Shown: positions 1-6,618 of the stretch, piece by piece
How positions within the stretch are numbered: the stretch's first letter is position 1
Layout: each line of letters begins with the position of its first letter
NCBI GenBank assembly: GCA_041655035.1
Contig: JBAZCN010000023.1
Coordinates: 1 to 33,294 of the forward strand
Direction: 5' to 3'
Length of the DNA: 33,294 bases
Source: NAT127 sp041655035
GTDB lineage: Bacteria > Pseudomonadota > Gammaproteobacteria > Pseudomonadales > Porticoccaceae
Position numbers and translations under genes: made by a program
The notes under the pieces: model-generated
What the model was told of the DNA's origin: nothing
Database searches by the model: none
Seen by the model: the letters and a program-made list of their open reading frames with translations, nothing else

Positions 1-1
1 G

Positions 2-304
2 ACCGCGCTGCCCGACGGCATCCGGCTGCTCGCCGGCTACAGCGCCGATATGGAGATCATCCTCGACAGTCATGAACTGGCCCTGCGGATTCCCTCCGAA
101 GTGATCATCGACGGCCGTTCGGTGCTGGTGGTCAATAGCGAGGGCTACCTGGAGAAGCGGCAGATCACCACCGGCCTCGCCAACTGGCGCCACACCGAGA
201 TCACCGATGGCCTGGCGGCGGGCGAGGGTGTGGTGGCCAACGTCGGCGGCGCCGGCGTGGTCGAAGGCGCCCGGGCGGAGGTTGGCGATGCCGGCCGCAA
301 CTGA
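2..304 (+). CDS. Membrane-fusion (HlyD/MacA-type) efflux adaptor, C-terminal fragment
   Basis: The 5' end is cut off by the window edge. About 100 residues remain, reading ...LPDGIRLLAGYSADMEII through to GDAGRN. The fragment has the beta-barrel/membrane-proximal character of periplasmic adaptors: a 'G.r.L..G.s....i..' strand, then 'rIPseviidg..VlVvn..g.lekR.I.tGl.n...tEI.dGL..Ge.VV', the usual C-terminal consensus of HlyD/MacA proteins. In such tripartite systems the adaptor links an inner-membrane ABC or RND pump to an outer-membrane channel. The next gene is an ABC ATPase starting 17 nt before this stop codon, then two MacB-like permeases, so this is the adaptor of that pump. The substrate cannot be inferred. 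Confidence 0.8.
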   Translation, partial: TALPDGIRLLAGYSADMEIILDSHELALRIPSEVIIDGRSVLVVNSEGYLEKRQITTGLANWRHTEITDGLAAGEGVVANVGGAGVVEGARAEVGDAGRN

Positions 305-992
305 CCGCCTGATCGCGCTCCGGGCCATCGACAAGAGCTACGAGATGGGCGGCCAGCCACTGCGGGCATTGCGCGAGTTGGACCTGGACATCTCACCGGG
401 GGAATACATCTCGGTGATGGGGCCGTCGGGCTCGGGCAAATCGACCCTGCTCAACATGCTCGGCCTGCTCGACCGCCCGGATTCCGGCAGCTACCGGTTG
501 AACGATATCGCCACCGAAAGCCTGACCGAGGAAGCGCGGGCGACGCTGCGTCGGGACAATATCGGGTTCATCTTCCAGGCCTTTCACCTGATCGGTCGGT
601 TGAGCGCCTTCGAGAACGTCGAGCTGCCCATGGTACTCGCCGGGCAATCCCCAAGAGCGCGCCGGGAGGCGGTGGACCACGTGCTGCAACTGGTGGGCCT
701 GCTGAATCGCAAGCACCACCGGCCCAACCAGCTTTCCGGCGGTCAGTTGCAGCGGGTGGCCATTGCCCGGGCCATCGTCATGAAGCCGCGCATCCTGCTG
801 GCTGACGAGCCCACCGGCAACCTCGACCAGGTGTCCGGTCGCGATATCGTCGACGTGCTCGAAAACCTCAATGGCGAAGGCATCACCCTGGTGGTGGTGA
901 CCCATGACGGCAACCTGGGCGAACGCGCCCGGCGCTGCCTCCGCATGGTGGATGGCAATATTGTCGAGGATCGCCGCGGTGCGCCTGGCTGA
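288..992 (+). CDS. ABC transporter ATP-binding protein, MacB/LolD type
   Basis: A 234-residue stand-alone nucleotide-binding subunit that powers the two permeases downstream. Walker A GPSGSGKST is at residues 45-53, the Q-loop (FIFQ) near 97, the signature LSGGQ at 149-153, Walker B ILLADEP at 169-175 and the H-loop His (VTHD) at 206. The sequence 'SG..Ln.LG.LD.PdsG.y' is typical of the MacB/LolD/FtsE subfamily, which drives mechanotransmission rather than classical import. I chose the ATG at 288, overlapping the adaptor gene by 17 nt, because the longer frame from 207 would add 27 residues with no family similarity. It is part of the overlapping adaptor-ATPase-permease-permease operon. Confidence 0.93.
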   Translation: MPAATDRLIALRAIDKSYEMGGQPLRALRELDLDISPGEYISVMGPSGSGKSTLLNMLGLLDRPDSGSYRLNDIATESLTEEARATLRRDNIGFIFQAFHLIGRLSAFENVELPMVLAGQSPRARREAVDHVLQLVGLLNRKHHRPNQLSGGQLQRVAIARAIVMKPRILLADEPTGNLDQVSGRDIVDVLENLNGEGITLVVVTHDGNLGERARRCLRMVDGNIVEDRRGAPG

Positions 993-2190
993 CCAATTGC
1001 GTTTCAACTGGCAGGTGTTCAGCGGCCATGCCATGCGCACCTTTCTGTTGTTGCTGGCGGTGGCCATCGGCGTTGCCTCGGTGGTGATGCTCACCAGCGT
1101 CGGGGAGGGCGCGCGGCGCTATATCGACAGGGAGTTTTCCAGCCTCGGCAACCGCCTGGTGGTGGTGTTTCCGGGGCGCAACGAAACCGTCGGCGGCGCG
1201 CCGCCGGTGTTTGGCAATTCGCCGCGCGACCTCACCCTGGAGGATGCCGAGGCGCTGGCGCGAATCTCCTCGATCCGGGATTTCGCGCCGATCATTGCCG
1301 GCACCGCGACCGTGTCGCTCGGCGCCCGCTCCCGGGAAGTCATCATCATGGGCACCACCCGGGGCTTTTTCGCGGTGCGTCAGACGGCGCTGAGCCAGGG
1401 CGCGATCTTCCCCGAGCGCGCCGGCAGCGACGCCCTCGGCATCTGTGTGATCGGCGCCAAGCTCAAGCGTGAACTGTTCGGCAACAGCCGCGCCGTGGGC
1501 GAGTGGGTGCGGGTCGGCGATCGCCGCATGCGGGTGACCGGGGTGCTTGCCGACAGCGGTGAATCCTTCGGCATGGATATGGGGGACCTGGTGTTGATCC
1601 CGGTGAGAACCGCCGAGCAGATGTTCAACTCCCCGGGGCTGTTTCGGGTGATGCTGGAGCTCCAGGAAGGCGCCGACGAAGCCCTCGCCACGGAGCGTAT
1701 CTACCAGGTGATCCGCGATCGTCACGATGGCGAGGACGACGTCACCATCGTCACCCAGGATTCGATGCTCAAGTCGTTCAACAGCATTCTCACCGCGCTG
1801 ACCCTTGCCATCGGCGCCATCGGCGCCATCAGTCTGCTGGTCGCCGGTATCCTGATCATGAACATCAGCTTGATCTCGGTCAGCCAGCGCCGCGCCGAAA
1901 TCGGCTTGCTGAAGGCCATCGGCGCCAGTCGCAACCAGGTGCGCCAGCTGTTCCTCGGCGAATCGATGCTGCTGGTGTGCCTCGGCATCGCCGTCGGGGT
2001 GGTGGTGGCCTACGCCGCCGTGTTCCTGGTGCGCAGTCTTTACCCCGCCTTCCCGCTGATGCCGCCCTGGTGGGCGGTACCGGCGGCGGCGATCACCGCG
2101 CTGGCCGCCGGGCTGGTGTTTTCATGGCTGCCGGCGAAGCGGGCGGCGGGGCTCGATCCGGTGCTGGCGATGCGGGGCGGTGCGCAATGA
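979..2190 (+). CDS. ABC transporter permease, MacB/FtsX type (first of two)
   Basis: A 403-residue inner-membrane permease with MacB architecture. It has one N-terminal transmembrane helix (about residues 18-38, after a basic/polar start), a periplasmic MacB_PCD-type core (about 40-270), then three C-terminal FtsX-type helices. The conserved motif '..RraEIGLlkAIGAsr.qvr.lFLgEs' just after the second helix is the FtsX coupling region that contacts the ATPase. The GTG start at 979 is preferred because GAGGA lies 8 nt upstream; an ATG at 952 is the alternative. It overlaps the ATPase gene by 14 nt, and its stop overlaps the next ATG (ATGA). It probably forms a heterodimer with the second permease. 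Confidence 0.88.
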   Translation: MRLADQLRFNWQVFSGHAMRTFLLLLAVAIGVASVVMLTSVGEGARRYIDREFSSLGNRLVVVFPGRNETVGGAPPVFGNSPRDLTLEDAEALARISSIRDFAPIIAGTATVSLGARSREVIIMGTTRGFFAVRQTALSQGAIFPERAGSDALGICVIGAKLKRELFGNSRAVGEWVRVGDRRMRVTGVLADSGESFGMDMGDLVLIPVRTAEQMFNSPGLFRVMLELQEGADEALATERIYQVIRDRHDGEDDVTIVTQDSMLKSFNSILTALTLAIGAIGAISLLVAGILIMNISLISVSQRRAEIGLLKAIGASRNQVRQLFLGESMLLVCLGIAVGVVVAYAAVFLVRSLYPAFPLMPPWWAVPAAAITALAAGLVFSWLPAKRAAGLDPVLAMRGGAQ

Positions 2191-3383
2191 AAGCAGTCGA
2201 CAGCGTCCACTGGGTGGTGCGCGCCCTGTGGGAGCAGCGGGTGCGCTCGCTGTTGACCATCGTCGGCTTTGCCATCGGCATCGCCGCCATGGTGCTGTTG
2301 AGTTCTCTCGGCGAAGGGCTGCGCCTGTTCGTGCTCAAGGAGTTCACCCAGTTCGGCAGTCATATCGTCTCCATCACTCCGGGCAGGACCGAAACCTTCG
2401 GCATGGGCGGTGTCCTCAATACCACACGCCCGCTGACGCTGGCGGATGCTCAGGCCCTGATGCTGCTGCCGGGCGTGGAGCAGGTGGTGCCGACGGTGAT
2501 GGGCAACGCCCGGATCAAGGCCGGCAAGCGCAGCCGCTACTCCAATATCGCCGGTGTCGGCCCCAGTGCCGACAAGGCGTGGGGCATCGAGGTGGCCAGC
2601 GGCACTTTCCTGCCCGACGAGGATTTCGACCGCGCCCGGGCCTTTGCGGTGCTCGGCAGCGAGCTGAAGCGCGAACTGTTCGGCGACGCCAACCCGCTCG
2701 GCGAATTCGTCCATGTCGGCGGCATGCGCCTGAGGGTAGTGGGGGTGATGGAGACCAAGGGCGAGTTTCTCGGCAACGACCTCGACGACATCATCTATCT
2801 ACCGGCGATCAAGGCGTTGCAGCTGTTCAACCGGGACAGCCTGATGCAGATCGATATTTTCTACAGCCCGGCGATGACCTCCGGCGCCATTGCCGAACGC
2901 GTCCGGGAATTGCTGGTTCGCCGCCACGGTCACGAGGACTTCACCATCGTCACCCAGGACCAGATGCTGGAGACCATGGACAATATCCTGCGCATCCTCA
3001 AGTTCGCCGGTGCCGGCCTCGGCGCCATTTCCCTGCTGGTGGGCGCCGTCGGCATCAGCACCATCCTGATGATCACCGTCACCGAGCGGGTCAGTGAAGT
3101 GGGCCTGTTGCGCGCCCTGGGCGGCACCCGGGGTCAGGTGCGCAACCTCTTTCTGGGCGAGGCGATATTTCTTGCCCTTGCCGGCGGGAGTTGCGGCCTG
3201 CTCGCCATCGGGGTGTTCTTCGTTACCGTCAGCCTGCTGTTGCCGGGCCTGCCGATCGCCATCGAGGTGGAAGTGGTGATCGGGGCACTGTTGCTGTCGA
3301 TGCTCATCGGGCTCGTCGCCGGGCTGCGGCCGGCGATGAACGCCACCCGGATGAGCCCCATCGACGCTCTGCGGGCGGAATAG
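2187..3383 (+). CDS. ABC transporter permease, MacB/FtsX type (second of two)
   Basis: A 398-residue paralogue of the preceding gene with the same plan: an N-terminal membrane helix (about 18-40), a periplasmic MacB_PCD core and three C-terminal FtsX helices. The coupling motif 'TERVSEVGLLRALGGTRGQVRNLFLGEA' is diagnostic (positions about 3080-3165). Internal similarity to the first permease is obvious, for example 'LGxELKRELFGxxxxxGEfVxVGgmRlRVxGVm'. The pair looks like an old tandem duplication that now forms a heterodimer. The ATG at 2187 overlaps the upstream stop (ATGA), indicating translational coupling. Together with the ATPase and adaptor it forms a MacAB-like exporter in which the ATPase is not fused to the permease. 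Confidence 0.88.
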   Translation: MKAVDSVHWVVRALWEQRVRSLLTIVGFAIGIAAMVLLSSLGEGLRLFVLKEFTQFGSHIVSITPGRTETFGMGGVLNTTRPLTLADAQALMLLPGVEQVVPTVMGNARIKAGKRSRYSNIAGVGPSADKAWGIEVASGTFLPDEDFDRARAFAVLGSELKRELFGDANPLGEFVHVGGMRLRVVGVMETKGEFLGNDLDDIIYLPAIKALQLFNRDSLMQIDIFYSPAMTSGAIAERVRELLVRRHGHEDFTIVTQDQMLETMDNILRILKFAGAGLGAISLLVGAVGISTILMITVTERVSEVGLLRALGGTRGQVRNLFLGEAIFLALAGGSCGLLAIGVFFVTVSLLLPGLPIAIEVEVVIGALLLSMLIGLVAGLRPAMNATRMSPIDALRAE

Positions 3384-3462
3384 CTGGGCGGATATCGATC
3401 TCGCTCCACGTTTTTATCCGGTCGGCGGGGCGAGGGATTGGCTTTTTATCGGAGGAATAACC

Positions 3463-3549
3463 TTGGCAAAATGGCTGATCATCGCGAGTGCGGCGCTGCT
3501 TGTCATCAGCCTGGTGCTGAGCCTGGTTTTATCTTTTCTGAGACGTTGA
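3463..3549 (+). CDS. Small single-span membrane peptide (28 aa), unrecognised
   Basis: A short frame starting with TTG at 3463, preceded by a strong Shine-Dalgarno GGAGGA at 3451-3456 with 6 nt spacing. It encodes 28 residues: MAKWLIIA at the start, a continuous hydrophobic run (about residues 4-26), and a positive end FLRR. The composition is that of one transmembrane helix. The stop at 3547-3549 lies 5 nt before the DUF924 ATG at 3555, so the two may be translationally coupled. I do not recognise a family; the start loosely resembles short DUF2905-like membrane proteins, but it is far too short to assign. The strong RBS and the coherent membrane-helix composition support a real gene, but there is no homology evidence. 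Confidence 0.5.
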   Translation: MAKWLIIASAALLVISLVLSLVLSFLRR

Positions 3550-3554
3550 GTGAC

Positions 3555-4106
3555 ATGGTGGAACTTATGGATTACGAGATGGTTCTGGCGTTCTGGTTTG
3601 GGGAAACGGCCTCTGAGGCCTGGTGGGCAAAGGATGAGGGGTTCGACCGGCTGATCGCGCGCCGCTTTGGTGACATCCACCATGGCGCGATACGGGCCGA
3701 GCTGTTCTCCTGGCGCGCGACGGCGCGGGGGCGGCTGGCGGAGATCATCGTCCTCGACCAGTTTTCGCGCAATATCTACCGCGACCAGCGCGCCGCTTTC
3801 GCCGTTGACGGCATGGCGCTTGCCCTGGCCCAGGAAGCGCTGGCCGGAGGCGCCGGGGATGCGCTGACAGCGGTGGAGCGCAGCTTTCTCTACATGCCCT
3901 ATATGCACAGTGAATCCCTGGGCATTCACGACATCGCCGTCGAACTGTTCCGCGCCAACGGCATTCGGAGCAACCTGGATTTCGAGATACTCCACCGCGA
4001 TATCATCGCCCGCTTCGGCCGTTATCCCCATCGCAACGCCATCCTGGGGCGGCAATCCACGGCGGAGGAACTGGCGTTTCTCGAACAGCCCGGGTCGCGG
4101 TTCTGA
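3555..4106 (+). CDS. DUF924 family protein
   Basis: A 183-residue protein with the DUF924 (TPR-like fold) hallmarks: an N-terminal 'VLAFWFGE', then 'WW.kdegFD..I..RFG..h', the core 'AEIIVLDQFSRNIYRD..aAFA.D..AL.LAQ', then 'ERSFLYMPYMHSE', and C-terminal 'HRDIIARFGRYPHRNAILGR.sT.eE..FL'. The length matches the family norm of about 180. The biochemical function of DUF924 is not established; the fold suggests protein-protein interaction. The ATG at 3555 is chosen because it follows the stop of the small membrane ORF by 5 nt; an ATG at 3567 is also possible. An upstream extension to 3438 would read out of frame through the small ORF and has no family similarity. Confidence 0.9.
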   Translation: MVELMDYEMVLAFWFGETASEAWWAKDEGFDRLIARRFGDIHHGAIRAELFSWRATARGRLAEIIVLDQFSRNIYRDQRAAFAVDGMALALAQEALAGGAGDALTAVERSFLYMPYMHSESLGIHDIAVELFRANGIRSNLDFEILHRDIIARFGRYPHRNAILGRQSTAEELAFLEQPGSRF

Positions 4107-4193
4107 TAGAAAATATATTTGGGAGCAGTGAGCTTCCATTGGCTGTTGTGGCCGCCGTAACGGCGATTTGCAGGATCCAAGGGACACGCAGGG

Positions 4194-4222
4194 TTGCTCC
4201 GATGGGAGTGTTCACTTAGTAT
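4194..4222 (+). promoter_or_regulatory. Candidate sigma-70 promoter for mgtE
   Basis: The -35 TTGCTC at 4194-4199 and -10 TAGTAT at 4217-4222 are separated by exactly 17 nt. Transcription would start near 4229 and give a leader of about 180 nt before the mgtE ATG. The hexamers match consensus only partly, so this is a prediction from spacing and position. Confidence 0.35.
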
Positions 4223-4271
4223 CCGCCCACCGCATACGTGGTGTTCGAGACCAAAGCATTTATGGAAATTC

Positions 4272-4305
4272 CTTGTTCCAGTCCCTTGCGGACAAGCACC
4301 TTTTT
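4272..4305 (+). terminator. Terminator-like hairpin in the mgtE leader
   Basis: CTTGTTCC (4272-4279) pairs with GGACAAG (4290-4296), with one bulged T and a 10-nt loop. TTTTT follows at 4301-4305 after a 4-nt gap. It could terminate DUF924 transcripts, or act as an attenuator if the promoter at 4194-4222 is used. The gap before the T-tract makes it weaker than a classical terminator. Confidence 0.4.
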
Positions 4306-4407
4306 ATTACTGATCGGTCCCCCTGCCGACAGTCGCCCCCAGGCCGCGGACAGCTTCGTCTGAACCGCGCCTTCTGGCCGCTGTCGCCGGCGGCCAGGAG
4401 AGACTGC

Positions 4408-5751
4408 ATGACCCAACAAAACCTTGCCCTCGTTCTGCGCAATGCCCTGGACGACAACCAGCTCGATGACGCCCTGGCGGCGGTCAAGGACCTGCGCCCC
4501 ATCGACGTGGCCGAGGTTCTCGTCCAGCTGGATCCGGCGCTCGGCTGGCGTCTGCTGGAACGGCTGCCCAAGCGCGCCGAGATCTTTGCCTACTTCGAGC
4601 CGGAACAGCAGATGCGCCTGGTGCAGGCGCTGCCGCGGGTGAGCCTGGCGCAGCTGATCAGCGAGATGCCGGCGGATGAGCGCGTCGACCTGTTCAAGCG
4701 CTTCGATCAGCGCCAGCGCGATGCGCTGCTGCCGGCGCTGGCCCAGGCCGAGCGTGAAGACATCCGCAAGTTGTCGGCCTATGTGGAAGGCACGGCGGGG
4801 GCCTTGTTGACCTCCGACTACGCTACCCTGCTCGAAGGCATGACGGTCAGCGAAGCACTGGATGCCTTGCGCAACGAGGCCCCGGATGCCGAAACCATTT
4901 ATCACGCCTACGTCATCGATGGCCAGCGGCACCTGCAGGGCGTGGTTTCGCTGCGCGAGCTGATTCTCGCCGATCCGGCGACCCATGTCCGCGAACTGAT
5001 GGTGCGCGACGTGGTGGCGGCGCACACCGGCGATGACCAGGAGCGGATTGCCAAGCTGATCGCCCGTTACGATCTTCTGGCTCTGCCGATCTGCGATGAG
5101 AACGAGCGCCTGGTGGGCATCGTCACCTACGATGATGCCATGGACGTGGTCAGCGAAGAGGCCACCGTGGACATCCACAAGGGCGCCGGCGTGAGCGCCC
5201 ATACCGGTAACTACAAGGACGCGGGAATCGGCCTGCTGTACCGCAAGCGGGTGTTCTGGCTGGTGCTGCTGGTGTTCGGCAATCTGTTTTCCGGCGCCGG
5301 CATCGCCCATTTCGAGGATGTCATCGCCGCCAATCTGGTGCTGGTGTTTTTCCTGCCCCTGCTGGTGGGCAGTGGCGGCAACGCCGGGTCGCAGTCGTCG
5401 ACGCTGATGGTGCGCGCCTTGGCCACCGGCGAGGTCGAGTTGCGCGACTGGCTGCGCCTGCTGGGCCGCGAGCTGGCCATCGCCGTGGCGCTCGGCGGCA
5501 CCATGGCGGTGGCGATGGTCGGTATCGGCTGGTTGCGCGGCGGGCCGGAAATCGCGCTGGTGGTGGCGGCGAGCATGCTGGTGATCGTTCTGATCGGTTG
5601 CCTGATCGGTATGAGCCTGCCCTTCGTTCTCAGCCGCCTGCGCCTCGACCCGGCCAGCGCCAGCGCGCCGTTGGTGACCTCGATCTGTGACGTTTCCGGT
5701 GTGGTCATCTATCTTTATATCGCTTCGCGGATATTCAGCCTGCCCGTGTGA
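4408..5751 (+). CDS. mgtE: Magnesium transporter MgtE
   Basis: A 447-residue inner-membrane Mg2+ channel/transporter, the usual MgtE length. The N-terminal superhelical domain (about 1-130, 'PIDVAEVL.QLDP...R.LLERLP..RAEIFAYFEPE.Q') is followed by two CBS domains (about 135-255, including 'AYVIDGQRHLQGVVSLRELI' and 'DLLALPICDENERLVGIVTYDDAMDV'). The plug helix and five transmembrane helices come after about 280. The pore motif 'PLLVGSGGNAGSQSSTLMVRALATGE' and C-terminal 'DPASASAPLVTS.cDvsGV' with its filter Asp are clear (positions about 5356-5430 and 5650-5700). In the family the cytosolic domains sense Mg2+ and close the pore. The ATG at 4408 has AGGAGA 6 nt upstream; the frame is open further upstream, but that part is not MgtE-like. 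Confidence 0.96.
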   Translation: MTQQNLALVLRNALDDNQLDDALAAVKDLRPIDVAEVLVQLDPALGWRLLERLPKRAEIFAYFEPEQQMRLVQALPRVSLAQLISEMPADERVDLFKRFDQRQRDALLPALAQAEREDIRKLSAYVEGTAGALLTSDYATLLEGMTVSEALDALRNEAPDAETIYHAYVIDGQRHLQGVVSLRELILADPATHVRELMVRDVVAAHTGDDQERIAKLIARYDLLALPICDENERLVGIVTYDDAMDVVSEEATVDIHKGAGVSAHTGNYKDAGIGLLYRKRVFWLVLLVFGNLFSGAGIAHFEDVIAANLVLVFFLPLLVGSGGNAGSQSSTLMVRALATGEVELRDWLRLLGRELAIAVALGGTMAVAMVGIGWLRGGPEIALVVAASMLVIVLIGCLIGMSLPFVLSRLRLDPASASAPLVTSICDVSGVVIYLYIASRIFSLPV

Positions 5752-5789
5752 AGGGACGGGTCCGCCATCCCGACATCAGGCAGGCAATT

Positions 5790-5829
5790 CCCCTGCCGCT
5801 GCCGGGTCATCTCCGGCCAATGGCAGGGG
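5790..5829. terminator. Hairpin between convergent mgtE and wrbA
   Basis: CCCCTGCC (5790-5797) pairs with GGCAGGGG (5822-5829), with a possible inner CCGG/CCGG pairing. It sits between the mgtE stop (5751) and the wrbA stop (5837), where a bidirectional terminator is expected. There is no good T-tract on either side, so the role as a terminator is tentative. Confidence 0.35.
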
Positions 5830-5836
5830 TGAACTT

Positions 5837-6436
5837 CTAGCCCTTGAGCCTGGCGGCGATCCTGGCGACATATTCACCCTGGTGGCGGGCTATCCCCAAT
5901 TCCCGGTCGTCGGGTTGCCGCGAGCCATCGCCCCCGGCAATGGTCGACGCCCCGTAAGGCGTACCGCCGCCCACCTGGGAGATATCGAACAACGCCGGCG
6001 TGGTGTAGCCGATCGGCAGGAGGATCATGCCGTGGTGTGCCAGAGTGGTCCAGGTGGAGGTGATGGTCATCTCCTGGCCGCCACCGGTGCCGGTCGAAGT
6101 GAACACGCTGCCCACCTTGCCGGCCAGGGCGCCGTTGGCCCAGAGACCGCCGGTCTGGTCGAAAAAGGTACGCATCTGCCCGGACATGTTGCCGAAGCGG
6201 GTGGGGGTGCCGACGATGATGGCATCGTACTCGGCCAGCTCCGCCGGCTTCGCCACCGGCGCTTCCTGGTCGACCTTTCCGCCCGCTGCCGCGAAGGCTT
6301 CGGCAGGCATGGTTTCCGGGACGCGTTTCACTGTCACCTCGACGCCGGCGACACCGCGAGCACCCTCGGCGACTTTGTGCGCCATGGTTTCGATATGGCC
6401 GTACATGGAATAATAGAGCACCAGAACTTTGGTCAT
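5837..6436 (-). CDS. wrbA: NAD(P)H:quinone oxidoreductase, WrbA flavoprotein
   Basis: A 199-residue flavodoxin-like protein that reduces quinones by two electrons using NAD(P)H and FMN, a cytoplasmic defence against semiquinone and oxidative stress. The FMN phosphate-binding start 'VLVLYYSMYGHIETMA' (residues 4-19), 'DAIIVGTPTRFGNMSGQMRTFFDQTGGLW', the Gly-rich 'STGTGGGQE' and C-terminal 'GEYVARIAARLKG' are all typical of WrbA. The length equals the family norm. AGGAAG lies just upstream of the ATG on the minus strand. It follows the phosphatase-kinase gene on the same strand at 182 bp and has its own candidate promoter, so co-transcription is not required. Confidence 0.95.
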   Translation of the reverse strand: MTKVLVLYYSMYGHIETMAHKVAEGARGVAGVEVTVKRVPETMPAEAFAAAGGKVDQEAPVAKPAELAEYDAIIVGTPTRFGNMSGQMRTFFDQTGGLWANGALAGKVGSVFTSTGTGGGQEMTITSTWTTLAHHGMILLPIGYTTPALFDISQVGGGTPYGASTIAGGDGSRQPDDRELGIARHQGEYVARIAARLKG

Positions 6437-6563
6437 CTTGACTTCCTCTTTTGGCGGGGGCTGTTTGCTGTCGCATCACCCGCGGCGGGGGTGGCCGGGT
6501 CGCCGGGTAACCCCACGGGATATCTCCTTCACGCCGTGATCGAGGAGCTGCGACCTGTTCCGA

Positions 6564-6591
6564 GTAATACACCTCGTGCAGGTTGGGACAA
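6564..6591 (-). promoter_or_regulatory. Candidate wrbA promoter
   Basis: On the minus strand TTGTCC (6591-6586) and TATTAC (6569-6564) are separated by 16 nt, about 130 bp upstream of the wrbA start. This is a partial match to sigma-70 hexamers and is unsupported by other evidence. Confidence 0.3.
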
Positions 6592-6618
6592 CAATCGGGT
6601 CTCTTTGTTGCGGTTCGA

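Larger units (their letters stand above)
4107..4407 (+). other. DUF924-mgtE intergenic region, probable mgtE leader
   Basis: About 300 nt without an established gene. It holds a plausible sigma-70 promoter (4194-4222), a hairpin with a T-tract (4272-4305), and the mgtE ribosome binding site AGGAGA at 4396-4401, 6 nt before the ATG. A small hairpin CGCCG-TAA-CGGCG lies near 4154-4166. I see no known Mg2+ riboswitch (M-box) pattern that I can defend. A 33-codon frame at 4262-4363 lies across the hairpin but has no visible ribosome binding site. Confidence 0.5.

Noticed and set aside
4168..4407. N-terminal extension of mgtE by 80 codons
   Set aside because: The added sequence is not MgtE-like, and a good RBS precedes the ATG at 4408.
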